The position numbers were made by a program, and so were the translations under genes. A DNA stretch of 64,000 bases from Pseudomonadales bacterium (GTDB taxonomy: Bacteria > Pseudomonadota > Gammaproteobacteria > Pseudomonadales > Azotimanducaceae): the NCBI GenBank assembly GCA_012103505.1, contig WLWP01000001.1, forward strand, positions 4,154,001-4,218,000, read 5' to 3'. Numbering within the stretch: position 1 is the first letter of the stretch; each line of letters starts with the position of its first letter. The notes under the pieces are model-generated. The model worked only from the letters and a program-made list of their open reading frames with translations, had not been told where the DNA came from and did no database searches. Below are positions 53,407-63,317 of the stretch, in pieces.

Positions 53407-54687
53407 ATGAAAGTTTTGGTCATTGGTTCAGGCGGTCGCGAACATGCGCTGGCTTGGAAGTTGGGTCAGAGTGCTGGCGTCTCAGAAGTTTTGGTTGCAC
53501 CGGGTAATGCAGGCATAGACTTAGACGAAGGTCTCCGTTGTATTGACATCGATGTACTCGATTTCGATGGTCTCATTAAGCTCGCAAAAAAAGAGGACAT
53601 TGGCTTCACAATGGTTGGTCCTGAGATCCCCTTGGTTGCAGGTGTCGTTGATCGTTTTCAAGCAGAGGGCCTGGCTTGTTTTGGGCCAAGCGAGGGAGCT
53701 GCTCAGCTCGAAGGATCGAAAACTTTCACAAAAGAGTTTCTCGCCCGTTATGACATCCCAACCGGTGCCTACGAGACGTTCACAAATGCGGATAAGGCGA
53801 TTGCTTATATAGAGGCCCAAGGTGCCCCGATCGTTGTTAAAGCAGATGGCCTTGCCGCGGGCAAAGGTGTCGTCGTAGCGCAGACAGTTGCAGAGGCAAC
53901 GGCGGCTGTACAAGACATGCTATCGGGTAACGCCTTTGGTGATGCAGGTGCTCGGGTGGTGGTTGAAGAATTTTTACCGGGTGAAGAGGCCAGCTTCATT
54001 TGTATTTGTGATGGCAAAACGGCCCTACCGTTTGCATCGTCTCAAGATCACAAAGCGCGGGACGATGGTGACCGCGGACCGAATACCGGCGGCATGGGTG
54101 CCTATACTCCTGCGCCAGTAATCGATGATGAAATGCATGCGAAAGTGATGGAGCAAGTGATTGAACCCACGCTCGCTGGAATGGCTCGAGATGGGGTTCC
54201 CTACACAGGTTTTCTGTATGCAGGATTGATGATTACACCGCAAGGGCAACCCAAGGTTATCGAGTTTAATTGCCGCTTTGGTGATCCAGAGTGTCAGCCG
54301 ATAATGATGCGTATGGAATCGGACTTGCTTGAAGTTTGTCAGGCTGCGCTGACGGGAGAGCTCGCGTCAACAGATCTAGCATTTGATCCTAAGGTTGCGT
54401 TGGGCGTCGTTATGGCCGCCGGTGGCTATCCGCTTGACTATGCGAAGGGTGATCCGATCACTGGTCTCGACAAAGAACTTGTAGACACCAAGATTTTTCA
54501 CGCCGGTACGTCGCGTGATGGTGATGACATAGTGACCAACGGTGGTCGCGTACTGTGCGTAGTTGGCGTTGGCAGCAGTGTTACGACCGCGCAAGCGCGA
54601 GCCTACGAACGGGTAGATCTAGTCGGTTGGCGCAACCGATATTTTCGCAAAGATATTGGTTATCGCGCCATCGAAAGAGAGTCGTAA
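53407..54687 (+). CDS. purD: Phosphoribosylamine-glycine ligase
   Basis: 426 residues. ATP-grasp enzyme with VLVIGSGGREHALAWKL, PGNAGI, VKADGLAAGKGV, EEFLPGEEASF, DHKARDDGDRGPNTGGMGAY and EFNCRFGDPECQ. It ligates glycine to phosphoribosylamine in purine synthesis. The start ATG at 53407 follows GTGGAGGCGCG. Length is typical. Confidence 0.96.
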   Translation: MKVLVIGSGGREHALAWKLGQSAGVSEVLVAPGNAGIDLDEGLRCIDIDVLDFDGLIKLAKKEDIGFTMVGPEIPLVAGVVDRFQAEGLACFGPSEGAAQLEGSKTFTKEFLARYDIPTGAYETFTNADKAIAYIEAQGAPIVVKADGLAAGKGVVVAQTVAEATAAVQDMLSGNAFGDAGARVVVEEFLPGEEASFICICDGKTALPFASSQDHKARDDGDRGPNTGGMGAYTPAPVIDDEMHAKVMEQVIEPTLAGMARDGVPYTGFLYAGLMITPQGQPKVIEFNCRFGDPECQPIMMRMESDLLEVCQAALTGELASTDLAFDPKVALGVVMAAGGYPLDYAKGDPITGLDKELVDTKIFHAGTSRDGDDIVTNGGRVLCVVGVGSSVTTAQARAYERVDLVGWRNRYFRKDIGYRAIERES

Positions 54688-54760
54688 ATCCGAGATCGCT
54701 TACGCGAGCATAAGTCTATCTCCGCTATTCCTCTTTCCGCCCTTGAAGCATTGTCTAGCC

Positions 54761-55702
54761 ATGCTGATCTACGACTTTCTCGCCAGAAACCCAGAGTTTT
54801 CCCATGCGTCCCACGCAGAGCTCCAAGGTTTGGAGCGTTCAAGTCACGCGATTTGCGTGCCAGCAAAAAGATGGCTCGTCCAGCGCGATCGAGATCTCGG
54901 AGCGTACTTCTACCTATTGCGGGGTTCTGTCGAGACGTGGCATCCGCACTTGATTATCAGTCCGCGAACGTCGCATAAGCACTTTTATCCTGGCTGTTCC
55001 AGCGTGAAGACGCGTGCAAACTGCCAAATACTGCGGATAGATGCAGCGCATCGAGATTTGCTGCACACCAGCCGTAACAAACGAAAAGACGGTGCCAGCA
55101 GTGAGAATCAGAGTGGTTGGTTGTCCAGTTTTCTCGAATCCAAAATGATGCAGAATCTGTCTAGGTCTCAGTGGCGCGATGTGTTGCGGGCATCTAGGCA
55201 GCTTGACGTCCCTGCAGGGAACAAAATCATTACGCGTGGCCAGGAGGGCGCGGAGTGCTTCGTCGTGGAATCGGGTCTAGGCAAGATTCATCGGGGTCGG
55301 CGAACGCTACGCCGGATTGGGCCAGGGGACTTCTTTGGTGAAGATGCGGTGGTCACAATGAGTGTTAGAAATGCCGATGTGAGTTCATTAAGCCCGATGC
55401 GATTGCATGCGATTCGAGGCTCGACCTTCTGTGACATTGTTGTGCCGAAGTTGGTAGAGCAGGTAGATCGAGCTCATGGCGGTATCAAGCTCAACGTCGG
55501 TGTTAATTTTATGCTGGGGAGTATCCCGGTCGATCCGGTAACGCTACGAGAGCGCGTTGCAGAATTTGATCCTCAGCAGCGCTATTACTTAGCCGGTGGG
55601 TCATATGCAGATCGTACTCTGTGTGCGTTTTTGTTGGCACAAAGAGGGTACAAGGCCTCGGTGTTAAGCCGGGACGGTGCGGTCTTGAGCCCAAGTGCGT
55701 AG
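54761..55702 (+). CDS. Cyclic-nucleotide-binding-domain protein with degenerate rhodanese-like C-terminus
   Basis: 313 residues from ATG 54761. Residues about 20-75 resemble a partial cNMP-binding region (LERSSHAICVPAKRWLVQRDRDLGAYFYLLRGSVE in parts), and about 130-240 a second one with ITRGQEGAECFVVESG, GDFFGEDAVVTMSVRNADV. The C-terminus (RYYLAGGSYADRTLCAFLLA then QRGYKASVLS) is like the end of a rhodanese fold, but the active-site loop Cys is not evident. The family with this layout occurs in marine gammaproteobacteria; role unknown. Its 3' end overlaps the convergent AAA gene by 39 bp. Confidence 0.65.
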   Translation: MLIYDFLARNPEFSHASHAELQGLERSSHAICVPAKRWLVQRDRDLGAYFYLLRGSVETWHPHLIISPRTSHKHFYPGCSSVKTRANCQILRIDAAHRDLLHTSRNKRKDGASSENQSGWLSSFLESKMMQNLSRSQWRDVLRASRQLDVPAGNKIITRGQEGAECFVVESGLGKIHRGRRTLRRIGPGDFFGEDAVVTMSVRNADVSSLSPMRLHAIRGSTFCDIVVPKLVEQVDRAHGGIKLNVGVNFMLGSIPVDPVTLRERVAEFDPQQRYYLAGGSYADRTLCAFLLAQRGYKASVLSRDGAVLSPSA

Positions 55703-57135
55703 AGATTCGATACTTTCGGCGCGGAGGACTGAGATTGGGTAGGTTCGCTCGAGTGCGCCAATAATGTCAGCCTGGGCGATATTGTCTTCTCTAGCTGCGG
55801 CCAAGTAGCGTGCCGATACAATCGCTTCTTCGATTTCAGCACCCGTAAACTCATCCGATTTCTGAGCGAGCTCCTCTAAGTCAAAGTCATCAGGATTGAG
55901 GTCGCGCTTAGACAGGTGGATGCGGAAAATTTCTTTGCGTATTTCAGGCGTTGGTAAGTCGACGAAGAATATCTCGTCAAGGCGACCCTTGCGCATAAGT
56001 TCAGGAGGCAGGCCAGTGATGTCGTTAGAGGTGGCCACTATAAAAACGGAATTTTGATTTTCTGCCATCCACGTTAATAACGTGCCGAGGACACGTTGTG
56101 AGGTGGCATTGTCCGACTGGCCCGTTGCAAGACCTTTTTCGATTTCGTCCATCCAAAGCACGCAAGGCGCCATCTGTTCCGCCTGTTTGAGAGAATTTCT
56201 CAGATTGCGTTCGGTTTCACCAAAGAACTTATTGTAGAGGGTGCCGAAGTCGAGTCGTAACAAGGGAATAGACCAGAAACCTGCGACAGCTTTGGCAGCA
56301 AGACTTTGCCGCCACCTTGGACACCGAGAAGTAAGACACCTTTAGGGCGGTCTTCGTCAGTGGATAGCAAAGCATCCTTACGCAGGTTCAACCATCGCTT
56401 GAGATTGTCTAAGCCTGCAACGTTAGAAAAACGCTCAGTGTCGTACTCGAAGTGCAAGACGCCTTCGGCGTCCATCAACTCGAACTTCAGTTTATTGATA
56501 GCAGGTATGTCGGATTCAGTGATCGCGCCGTCGGCATAGATTGCATGCCGGATGAGCACCTGGGCATCTGCGTGGGATACACCGCGAAGGTTCGCGATGA
56601 GTTTACTGAGCGTGCGATTGTCAGTACGTACTTTCTTGTTATTTCGTTGTGCCCATTCTTGGGCTTGGGTACGGACCATGCCGAGCAGTTCATCATCACT
56701 TGGTAGACGTAGGTTTAGGTTGGCTGACATTCGTCCGATTTCCTGGGGGATGTCGAGTCTGTGACTGACAAAGACAATCGTGTTTTGCAGCCGATCGAAA
56801 TCTAGAGCGATGTCTTTCAAAAAGCGCGTGTTCTTGGGTTCGTCTTTTAAATACGGGTGAAAGTCGCAGAGTACATAGATAGCGGGGCCCGGTGTCGTGG
56901 CAATGTGCTGCAAGAGCTCTTCGGGTTCATCGTGCTCCGTAGGGTCGTTCGATGGGCGTTCGCCGAATCCGCCTAGCTGCAGGCCGCGGGTAATGGTCCA
57001 CTCAAAGAACGACAAGCCGCGTTCCATGGCGAATCGCAGGAGGAGTGCTTGGACGCGTTGTTCGTCTGGTGACTCGATACCTATGATCGGCACACGGGCG
57101 TCGAGTAGGACATTGAGATCTTTTGTGTCAGCCAT
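55664..57135 (-). pseudogene. Ycf46-like AAA+ ATPase split by a one-base deletion at the Walker A motif
   Basis: Two reading frames encode one AAA+ protein of about 490 residues. The first part (from ATG 57135) has ARVPIIGIESPDEQRVQAL, FEWTITRGLQLGGFG and the Walker A GVQGGGK, then goes out of frame at 56305-56307. The second frame continues with SLAAKAVAGFWSIPLLRLDF, GETERNLR, Walker [32 protein letters not shown]. Restoring one A in the AAA there (GGCAAAGTC to GGCAAAAGTC) gives GVQGGGKSLAAK, a correct Walker A. Ycf46 homologues are about 500 residues. True mutation, sequence error, or a frameshifting site are all possible. Confidence 0.85.
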
Positions 57136-57234
57136 GGTGATATTATGCACAGCTTGACGTGCCAACGGTGTGATCCAGTTTAAGCGGTCACGTTAACCGT
57201 AAAGATTCGAGCTTAGGGTGTCTTGGGAGGACGG

Positions 57235-57900
57235 ATGACTGAAGACGAACAAAAAGACGCGCCGCACAAGGTAGGTAACTTGCTCGATGAAGTGGTGCTC
57301 GGTTTTGACCGAGCGCTGAAGACGCTAACTGGACAAGTTGAGGCGTCGCGACCAAATCCCGCTGGGGATGAAGTGGATCTAGTCCTTGAGGATGACGAGC
57401 GCGCCCACGCCATTGGACTCATGCGCGTTAATCACACAGGTGAAATTTGTGCTCAGGCTCTCTATGAAGGGCAGGCATTGACGGCTAGAAGTGATGCCTC
57501 TCGTCAGGCGTTAAAGAATGCGGCACAAGAAGAGCGAGATCACCTTGCCTGGTGTCGGGAAAGATTGGCGGAATTAGGTGGTCGGTCAAGCATTCTGGAT
57601 CCAGTGTTCTATGGCACATCCCTTATGGTCGGCGCGGCAACTGGCTTAGTCGGTGACAAGGTGAGCCTCGGATTCGTTGAGGCAACGGAAGACCAAGTTG
57701 TCGAACATCTCAACAGACACTTATCTGAGTTACCTGAAGCAGATGTCAGAAGTCGCGCGATCCTCGAGCAAATGCGGCTCGATGAAGCTCGCCACGGTGA
57801 TGAAGCTCTTGCGATGGGTGGTGAATCGTTCCCTGCGCTAGTTAAGGGGGCTATGACCGTGGTCTCACGGGTCATGACCAAGACGACGTACAAAATCTAG
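57235..57900 (+). CDS. coq7: 3-demethoxyubiquinol 3-hydroxylase
   Basis: 221 residues from ATG 57235 after GGGAGG. The di-iron carboxylate ligands sit in MRVNHTGEICAQALYEGQ, EERDHLAWCRERLAELG and LDEARHGDEALAMGG. It hydroxylates demethoxyubiquinol in ubiquinone synthesis. Length matches Pseudomonas Coq7 (about 215). Convergent with the osmC gene. Confidence 0.93.
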   Translation: MTEDEQKDAPHKVGNLLDEVVLGFDRALKTLTGQVEASRPNPAGDEVDLVLEDDERAHAIGLMRVNHTGEICAQALYEGQALTARSDASRQALKNAAQEERDHLAWCRERLAELGGRSSILDPVFYGTSLMVGAATGLVGDKVSLGFVEATEDQVVEHLNRHLSELPEADVRSRAILEQMRLDEARHGDEALAMGGESFPALVKGAMTVVSRVMTKTTYKI

Positions 57901-57916
57901 CACGGGGAAAGAACAG

Positions 57917-58336
57917 TTAAGGTGATCTGGTCTCGAACGTATGGTCGATCTTAACCCCAGCGCGTTGCAACATAATGGATGCAGAGCAGTATTTTTCGGC
58001 GGTCAGGTGAATCGCTCTTTCTACTTTCTTCGTTTCTAGATCCACTCCCTCAACAATGAAGTGAATATTGATGTTCTCGAACACCTCTGGCACTTCTTCT
58101 GCGCGAGTAGCTGTGATCTCTGTCACACAATTGGTCACTTTTTGACGTGCCTTGTCCAAAATGTTCACAACATCAAAGGATGTACAGCCGCCTAAGCCCA
58201 TCAGCATTAGCTCCATAGGCCTGGAACCTGCATTTTCACCACCTGAATCTGGCGGGCCGTCTATCATTATGGTGTGACCTGAGTCCGCTGTGGCTGTGAA
58301 TTGGCGCTTTCCTCGCCAAGTGATAGTCGTGTGCAT
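57917..58336 (-). CDS. OsmC family protein, YhfA-type
   Basis: 139 residues. Catalytic-type cysteines lie in MGLGGCTSFDVVNIL and EKYCSASIML, separated as in OsmC/Ohr; the short form with ITWRGKRQFTATADSGHTI matches YhfA. In E. coli yhfA is also divergent from crp, which supports the assignment. Peroxide reduction is the family activity; for YhfA it is unproven. Confidence 0.88.
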   Translation of the reverse strand: MHTTITWRGKRQFTATADSGHTIMIDGPPDSGGENAGSRPMELMLMGLGGCTSFDVVNILDKARQKVTNCVTEITATRAEEVPEVFENINIHFIVEGVDLETKKVERAIHLTAEKYCSASIMLQRAGVKIDHTFETRSP

Positions 58337-58410
58337 TGTGTCTCGTTTGCTGATTTTTGGATGGAAGACGAGACATTCTCGTGCAAAAAGGAGTGAACTG
58401 CGACCGCTCA

Positions 58411-58461
58411 GAATGTGAAAAAGTGCCGTTTGTCGACCACGTCTCGAAACAGTTCACATTC
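58411..58461. repeat. Widely spaced inverted repeat in the crp-osmC divergent region
   Basis: GAATGTGAA (58411-58419) and TTCACATTC (58453-58461) are perfect 9-bp arms 33 bases apart. TGTGA is half of the CRP consensus, so autoregulation by CRP through half-sites is possible. No complete TGTGA-N6-TCACA site was found by eye. Confidence 0.5.
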
Positions 58462-58509
58462 GTCACCTAGTATTCATCACAAGCAACGTGTTACGAAGGA
58501 GCGCAACAA

Positions 58510-59202
58510 ATGCTAGCAGCAAAATCAAATAATATGGGAGGCCGACCGTTGACAGCGAGAGGTTTCCAAATGAACGCAAACGCAGAAGCGACAGAGACGC
58601 ATTTAGATGCTTTCTTAGCAGCTGCCCATCGTCGGAAGTATCCGGCAAAGAGCACTCTCATCTACGCAGGTGACAAGAGTGATTCGATCTACTACATCCT
58701 CAAAGGGTCCGTGACCGTTCTTGTTGAGGATGAGTCAGGCCGTGAGATTATCGTCGCGTACCTAAACAAAGGCGATTTCTTTGGTGAAATGAATCTGTTT
58801 ACCGAAGACACCCCACGCTCAGCTTGGGTGAAAGCCAAAACAGAATGTGAAGTTGCTGAACTGTCATATAACAAGTTCAAAGAACTGGCCGAACGCCATA
58901 CAGACCTTCTGTACGCAGTCGGCAATCAGATGGCGGACAGGCTTAATCGGACTACGCAAAAGGTTAGTGATCTCGCGTTCTTGGATGTGACAGGCCGCGT
59001 CGCACGCACGCTTCTCGAACTGACCAAGCAGCCAGATGCGATGACTCATCCTGATGGTATGCAAATCAAAATCACCCGCCAAGAGATTGGTCGAATCGTC
59101 GGCTGTTCTCGGGAAATGGTTGGCCGAGTATTGAAAACCCTAGTGGACCAAGGATTGGTCTCTGTCAAAGGAAAGACCATGGTGGTCTTCGGTACTCGCT
59201 AA
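58510..59202 (+). CDS. crp: cAMP receptor protein (CRP/Vfr)
   Basis: 230 residues if started at ATG 58510 (AAGGAG upstream); ATG 58570 gives 210, the same as E. coli CRP, and has GAGAGG. The cAMP-binding half has [13 protein letters not shown] and [19 protein letters not shown]; the helix-turn-helix [20 protein letters not shown] is almost identical to that of E. coli CRP. Global transcription regulator. The trpC end of the trp operon lies 1.1 kb away, as in Pseudomonas (vfr). Confidence 0.95.
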   Translation: MLAAKSNNMGGRPLTARGFQMNANAEATETHLDAFLAAAHRRKYPAKSTLIYAGDKSDSIYYILKGSVTVLVEDESGREIIVAYLNKGDFFGEMNLFTEDTPRSAWVKAKTECEVAELSYNKFKELAERHTDLLYAVGNQMADRLNRTTQKVSDLAFLDVTGRVARTLLELTKQPDAMTHPDGMQIKITRQEIGRIVGCSREMVGRVLKTLVDQGLVSVKGKTMVVFGTR

Positions 59203-59250
59203 GACGCAAACGCGTTAAGCATGGATGATCTGTATACAAGGATGTATGCA

Positions 59251-59277
59251 AAAAGGGGCGCATAGCCCCTTTTTTTA
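59251..59277 (+). terminator. Rho-independent terminator after crp
   Basis: AAGGGGC (from 59253) pairs with GCCCCTT around a GCATA loop, followed by seven Ts. Located about 50 bp past the crp stop. Confidence 0.88.
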
Positions 59278-59348
59278 TGCCTAGAGTTTCTTTTTGCCGA
59301 GCGCCTTTTAGGGTTAGGCTAGAGTTCAAATTATCGTAAGGAAGAGAG

Positions 59349-59843
59349 ATGGCCCACCACGGCATGCACCATCTAGGTCTAGCGACACACGACATGGAAG
59401 CCACGCTCGATTTTTATGAAAACACGTTGGGTTTCGAAACGAAGGTGTGCGACTTGTTGCGACCCGACGCCGGTGGTGTGATACGGCACGCGTTTATGGA
59501 TGTGGGGCAAGGTGAGATGATTGCCTTCATGGAATGTAACGATGTGCCAACAATACCCTCAGATTTTGATGCGGGTATAAATCGCGGGCTCGGCATCTCC
59601 GGTGGTGTCATACACTTCGCGTTCAAGGCGGTAGATGAAGAAGATCTTGAGCTTAAACGCCGTGAACTTAATGGCAAGGGTGTCGAAGTAACTGATGTCG
59701 TCGATCACGGATGGTGCAAGTCCATCTACTTCAGAGACCCGAACCAATTGCAGCTTGAGTACTGCGTGTTGTCTGGCGATCTTGCGCCGGAGCTGGTTGC
59801 CGATCGAACCACCGATGAATGGACACAGCTCGCGCGTACATAA
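59349..59843 (+). CDS. VOC (glyoxalase-like) family protein
   Basis: 164 residues. Starts MAHHGMHHLGLATHDMEATL with the typical His, and GVIHFAFKAVDEEDL plus SIYFRDPNQLQLEYC supply a second His and a Glu, so a metal-binding glyoxalase or dioxygenase-type site is plausible. Substrate unknown. Preceded by AGGAAGAG. Confidence 0.85.
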   Translation: MAHHGMHHLGLATHDMEATLDFYENTLGFETKVCDLLRPDAGGVIRHAFMDVGQGEMIAFMECNDVPTIPSDFDAGINRGLGISGGVIHFAFKAVDEEDLELKRRELNGKGVEVTDVVDHGWCKSIYFRDPNQLQLEYCVLSGDLAPELVADRTTDEWTQLART

Positions 59844-59927
59844 GCCCACGTTATTCATGTTGGGTTCAGACTTAGGACCCGACAATGCCGTTCTCACATA
59901 AAACTTCAAGATAGAGAGGGGAAAGTC

Positions 59928-60266
59928 ATGGTTGCTCTTACCAAGGTAACACCATTGTTGGTGGCCGCATTCATAATGTCCGGATGCATTTCTTATCAGT
60001 CTGATTCGACGCACGACAAACACAACTTTTCGGAAGTCCATCCTGGTGAAACAACCACAGGCTGGTTGTTAGATCACTTCGGCTCGCCGCAAAGTGTCAA
60101 CGAGACGGCTTCGGGTTCCGAAATTTGGCACTATGAGATGGAAGAGACAGAAGATACGGACGTGTCACTTTTTATCATCTTTGATTTTTCTAATACCACG
60201 AGTCGGACACGCAACTTCTTTTTTGAAGTTGATGAAGGCGTCGTGACTAAGTCTTGGCGTAGCTAA
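59928..60266 (+). CDS. Small lipoprotein, BamE/SmpA-like
   Basis: 112 residues. The signal ends in the lipobox MSGC (Cys about residue 20). The mature part, HPGETTTGWLLDHFGSPQSV followed by SEIWHYE, has the pattern of SmpA/OmlA-type domains (pGxTt..v...lG.P......W.Y). The true BamE has a longer C-terminal strand; this is a paralogue-like short form. Convergent with trpC. Confidence 0.7.
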   Translation: MVALTKVTPLLVAAFIMSGCISYQSDSTHDKHNFSEVHPGETTTGWLLDHFGSPQSVNETASGSEIWHYEMEETEDTDVSLFIIFDFSNTTSRTRNFFFEVDEGVVTKSWRS

Positions 60267-60316
60267 TAGTCGCTATTGTTGGGCGGTCGATCGCCTTGGA
60301 CTCGGTCCGGCACGAG

Positions 60317-61111
60317 TTAGCCAGTAAGAAAGAGAGCGTGTAGTTCGCTACCCGGATCTGGTGCACGCATAAATGCTTCACCGACCAAGAAGCAGTGCAC
60401 CCCATTGGCCTGCATACGCTCAACGTCTGCGCGCGTAGAGATACCGCTTTCGGTAACAACAGTGACATCTTCCGGAACATGCGGCAGCAGATCTATAGTC
60501 GTGTCCAGACTCGTTTCGAAAGTCTTAAGGTTGCGATTGTTTATTCCGACTAGAGAAGGTTGTTGGGCGAGGGCAGATTCCAATTCAACCTGATCGTGTA
60601 CTTCGATGAGCACGTCCAACCCAATACCTTTTGCTGTCTGATTCAAAACCGTGAGGCGCATAACGTCGAGTGCACTTACGATCAACAAGATGCAGTCTGC
60701 GCCCAGCGCACGAGCTTCGAAGATCTGGTACTCATCGATGACGAAATCTTTGCGGATAACAGGTAAGTCGACAGCGGCGGCGGCATCTTGGAGGTACTGA
60801 TCACTGCCTTGGAAGTATTGTTCATCCGTCAGAACTGAAAGGCAGGTGGCACCCGCCGATGCGTATGAACGGGCAATGGCTGGAGGATCGAAGTCAGGAC
60901 GGATCACTCCTTTGCTGGGAGAAGCTTTCTTGATCTCTGCAATCACGCCAGGCTCGCCCTTTGTCGCCTTTGCTTGAAGCTGTGCGACGAACCCTTTAGT
61001 TGCTGACCGACTCTCTGCGATTTGCCGAATTTCCGAGAGCGGTACGTTAGCCTTACGTGTGGCGACCTCTTCGACTTTAGTCTCAATAATCCGGTCAAGA
61101 ATGTCGCTCAT
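60317..61111 (-). CDS. trpC: Indole-3-glycerol-phosphate synthase
   Basis: 264 residues, monofunctional as in Pseudomonas. [84 protein letters not shown] and [15 protein letters not shown] are family motifs. It closes the indole ring in tryptophan synthesis. Its start overlaps trpD by 4 bp. Confidence 0.96.
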   Translation of the reverse strand: MSDILDRIIETKVEEVATRKANVPLSEIRQIAESRSATKGFVAQLQAKATKGEPGVIAEIKKASPSKGVIRPDFDPPAIARSYASAGATCLSVLTDEQYFQGSDQYLQDAAAAVDLPVIRKDFVIDEYQIFEARALGADCILLIVSALDVMRLTVLNQTAKGIGLDVLIEVHDQVELESALAQQPSLVGINNRNLKTFETSLDTTIDLLPHVPEDVTVVTESGISTRADVERMQANGVHCFLVGEAFMRAPDPGSELHALFLTG

Positions 61112-62139
61112 GATTCCCCCATCATCTTGCTGATCCGGATGAGCTCTTCGAGTCGTTCTTTTGCAAGACCTGTTGGAATTGCATCCTGAGCCATAGCGAC
61201 GCCATTGGCGAACGTCGTCGCGACACCGGATACATAAATCGCCGCTCCTGCGTTGAGTGCGACGATGTCCCCTTCTGGCGTGTCTGGTTGAGAAATAGCC
61301 GATCGAACTAGGCTTAAGCTGGATTCCGTGGAGTCTGCGGCTAGTTGTCTGACCGTGTCTGCACTCGCGAGTTGCATTTCAAAATCGGTTGGCGAGACTT
61401 CGTATTCTTCTATCACCCCTGCATTCAGTTCGACGACTTTGCTCGGCGCGTCGAGACGAATTTCATCAAGACCTTCGCTGTGTACGATCATAGCGTGCTC
61501 GGATCCGAGTAGATTTAGGACTTCCGCCATGGTTCGTTGCCAATCGGCGCTAAAAACACCGATAACTTGACGGGTGGCACCGGCTGGATTCGTCATTGGA
61601 CCGAGCACGTTCATCATTGTGCGTATGCCGATTTCTTGGCGGATCGGTCCCGCAAACCGCATCGCACTGTGGTGAGCAGGTGCGAACATAAAGCCGACGC
61701 CGACATCGGAGACGCAAGTTGCGATCTGCTCAGGCGATAGTTCGAGATTCACCCCTGCAGCTTCAAGGACGTCTGCACTGCCACAAAAGCTCGTCATTTT
61801 GCGGTTGCCGTGCTTTGCGACTTTGGCGCCAGCCGCGGCGGTGACGAATGCTGCTGCGGTCGATATGTTGAATAGCTTGGTCCCACTACCGCCAGTACCA
61901 CAGGTATCGACCAAATTTGGATGGGACACATCAACCTTTGTGGACAGCGAGCGCATCACTTGGGCAGCACCCGCGATCTCCTCTGGGGTCTCCCCCTTTA
62001 CCCGTATAGCCGCTAAGAAGGCGCCGATCTGGGCAGGCGTCGCCTCACCCGACATAATCAATTGAAAGACGTCTTGTGTTTGCGCCTGGTCGAGGTTGTT
62101 TCCCTCGACGAGTACGGCGAGTGCATCTTGGATATTCAT
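61108..62139 (-). CDS. trpD: Anthranilate phosphoribosyltransferase
   Basis: 343 residues. The PRPP-binding [40 protein letters not shown] and [19 protein letters not shown] are clear. Catalyses the second step of tryptophan synthesis. Preceded by trpG, 34 bp upstream, on the same strand. Confidence 0.96.
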   Translation of the reverse strand: MNIQDALAVLVEGNNLDQAQTQDVFQLIMSGEATPAQIGAFLAAIRVKGETPEEIAGAAQVMRSLSTKVDVSHPNLVDTCGTGGSGTKLFNISTAAAFVTAAAGAKVAKHGNRKMTSFCGSADVLEAAGVNLELSPEQIATCVSDVGVGFMFAPAHHSAMRFAGPIRQEIGIRTMMNVLGPMTNPAGATRQVIGVFSADWQRTMAEVLNLLGSEHAMIVHSEGLDEIRLDAPSKVVELNAGVIEEYEVSPTDFEMQLASADTVRQLAADSTESSLSLVRSAISQPDTPEGDIVALNAGAAIYVSGVATTFANGVAMAQDAIPTGLAKERLEELIRISKMMGES

Positions 62140-62157
62140 AGTTTTCCTCCGAGGTGA

Positions 62158-62171
62158 TCAGCTTAAGCTGA
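62158..62171. promoter_or_regulatory. 14-bp perfect palindrome between trpG and trpD
   Basis: TCAGCTTAAGCTGA (62158-62171) spans the gap between the two trp genes. It has no loop, so as RNA it would be a weak hairpin; as DNA it could be a protein-binding site. Its position between co-transcribed genes is unusual for an operator. Confidence 0.4.
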
Positions 62172-62173
62172 AT

Positions 62174-62749
62174 CTAGGCGCTGATGAAATTTTTGAGCAG
62201 ATCGTGGCCGGTGTTTGTCATGATGGATTCGGGATGAAATTGCACGCCCTCAATTTCGAATTCGCGATGACGGAACCCCATGATCTCGTGTACCTCACCC
62301 TCGTTCTCAGTCCATGCGGTGACCTCTAGACAGTCCGGGAGAGAACTCCCCTCGACTACAAGAGAGTGATATCGAGTGGCGTCAAAGGGATTTGGCAGGT
62401 TGGCGAAAACACCGAGGTTGTTGTGATGCATTGGTGACATCTTGCCATGCATCACTTCGTCAGCGCGGATGACATTTCCTCCGAACGCCTGACCGATACT
62501 TTGGTGGCCAAGGCAGATGCCGAGGATTGGGATTTGACCAGCGAACTCCTTAACAACAGCGAGCGAGATACCAGCCTCGTTGGGCGTGCAGGGTCCGGGT
62601 GAGATGACAATTTTTTCAGGGCGTGCTTTTTCAATCTCGGCAAGTTTTAACTCATCATTTCTATATACCTCGACGTCGGCGCCGAGTTCAGACAGGTATT
62701 GAACGATGTTGTAGGTAAAGGAGTCGTAGTTGTCGATCATTAAAATCAT
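62174..62749 (-). CDS. trpG: Anthranilate/aminodeoxychorismate synthase glutaminase subunit
   Basis: 191 residues. Class-I glutaminase with [36 protein letters not shown] (catalytic Cys), and [11 protein letters not shown] (His and Glu). Supplies ammonia to TrpE or PabB. No trpE or pabB lies in the window; separation of trpE from trpGDC is known in Pseudomonas. Confidence 0.95.
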   Translation of the reverse strand: MILMIDNYDSFTYNIVQYLSELGADVEVYRNDELKLAEIEKARPEKIVISPGPCTPNEAGISLAVVKEFAGQIPILGICLGHQSIGQAFGGNVIRADEVMHGKMSPMHHNNLGVFANLPNPFDATRYHSLVVEGSSLPDCLEVTAWTENEGEVHEIMGFRHREFEIEGVQFHPESIMTNTGHDLLKNFISA

Positions 62750-62795
62750 GGTGAATTCTCGTTAACTAAATTTGAATTGGATGGGAAGTTGCGCG

Positions 62796-63317
62796 TTATA
62801 GGTAACGCAGGAGTTGTTCGCCTCGCCAACCAAGACTTGCCGTTTTCACCATGTCATAGAACCCCAATAGAGCGTCGGCACGCTCATAGACTTCGATAAA
62901 ATGTCCGAGAGACTCGACCGCATCAACAAATGCGAACTCAGTACCACCGGTTGTTTCAGCAATGGTTGCGACCTCAAACCCCGCACTTCGATATGCGGCG
63001 TACGCTTCTTGCTGGTCTGGAACGATCGTTGCGAGGTGGTGCAACCCTGTCTCACCAGGTTGGTAGAGGTCACGAAAAGGTGAGGGTCCGATTGACTCCT
63101 GTTGGACGAGTTCCAACATGACGTTACCCCACTGGCCATACGCAGAGGAGTGGATAAAGAGACAAGACACTCCTCGATGGACAGCTCGGCGGAGCTCAAT
63201 GTCCTTCACTACAAAAAATGGCCCGGCGCCGACTGTTTTATGCATTTTTTCTGCAGCAACTTCGATGTCAGCAACGAAGTACGCGATTTGCGCGACCGGA
63301 TAATTGGGAACGGTCAT
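62796..63317 (-). CDS. VOC (glyoxalase-like) family protein
   Basis: 173 residues. IAYFVADIEVAAEKMHKTVGAG opens the first module and GLHHLATIVPDQQEAYAAY the second, ending FVDAVESLGHFIEVYE with a possible metal Glu. Resembles dioxygenase-like VOC proteins of unknown substrate. Its start overlaps the ion channel stop by 4 bp. Confidence 0.82.
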   Translation of the reverse strand: MTVPNYPVAQIAYFVADIEVAAEKMHKTVGAGPFFVVKDIELRRAVHRGVSCLFIHSSAYGQWGNVMLELVQQESIGPSPFRDLYQPGETGLHHLATIVPDQQEAYAAYRSAGFEVATIAETTGGTEFAFVDAVESLGHFIEVYERADALLGFYDMVKTASLGWRGEQLLRYL

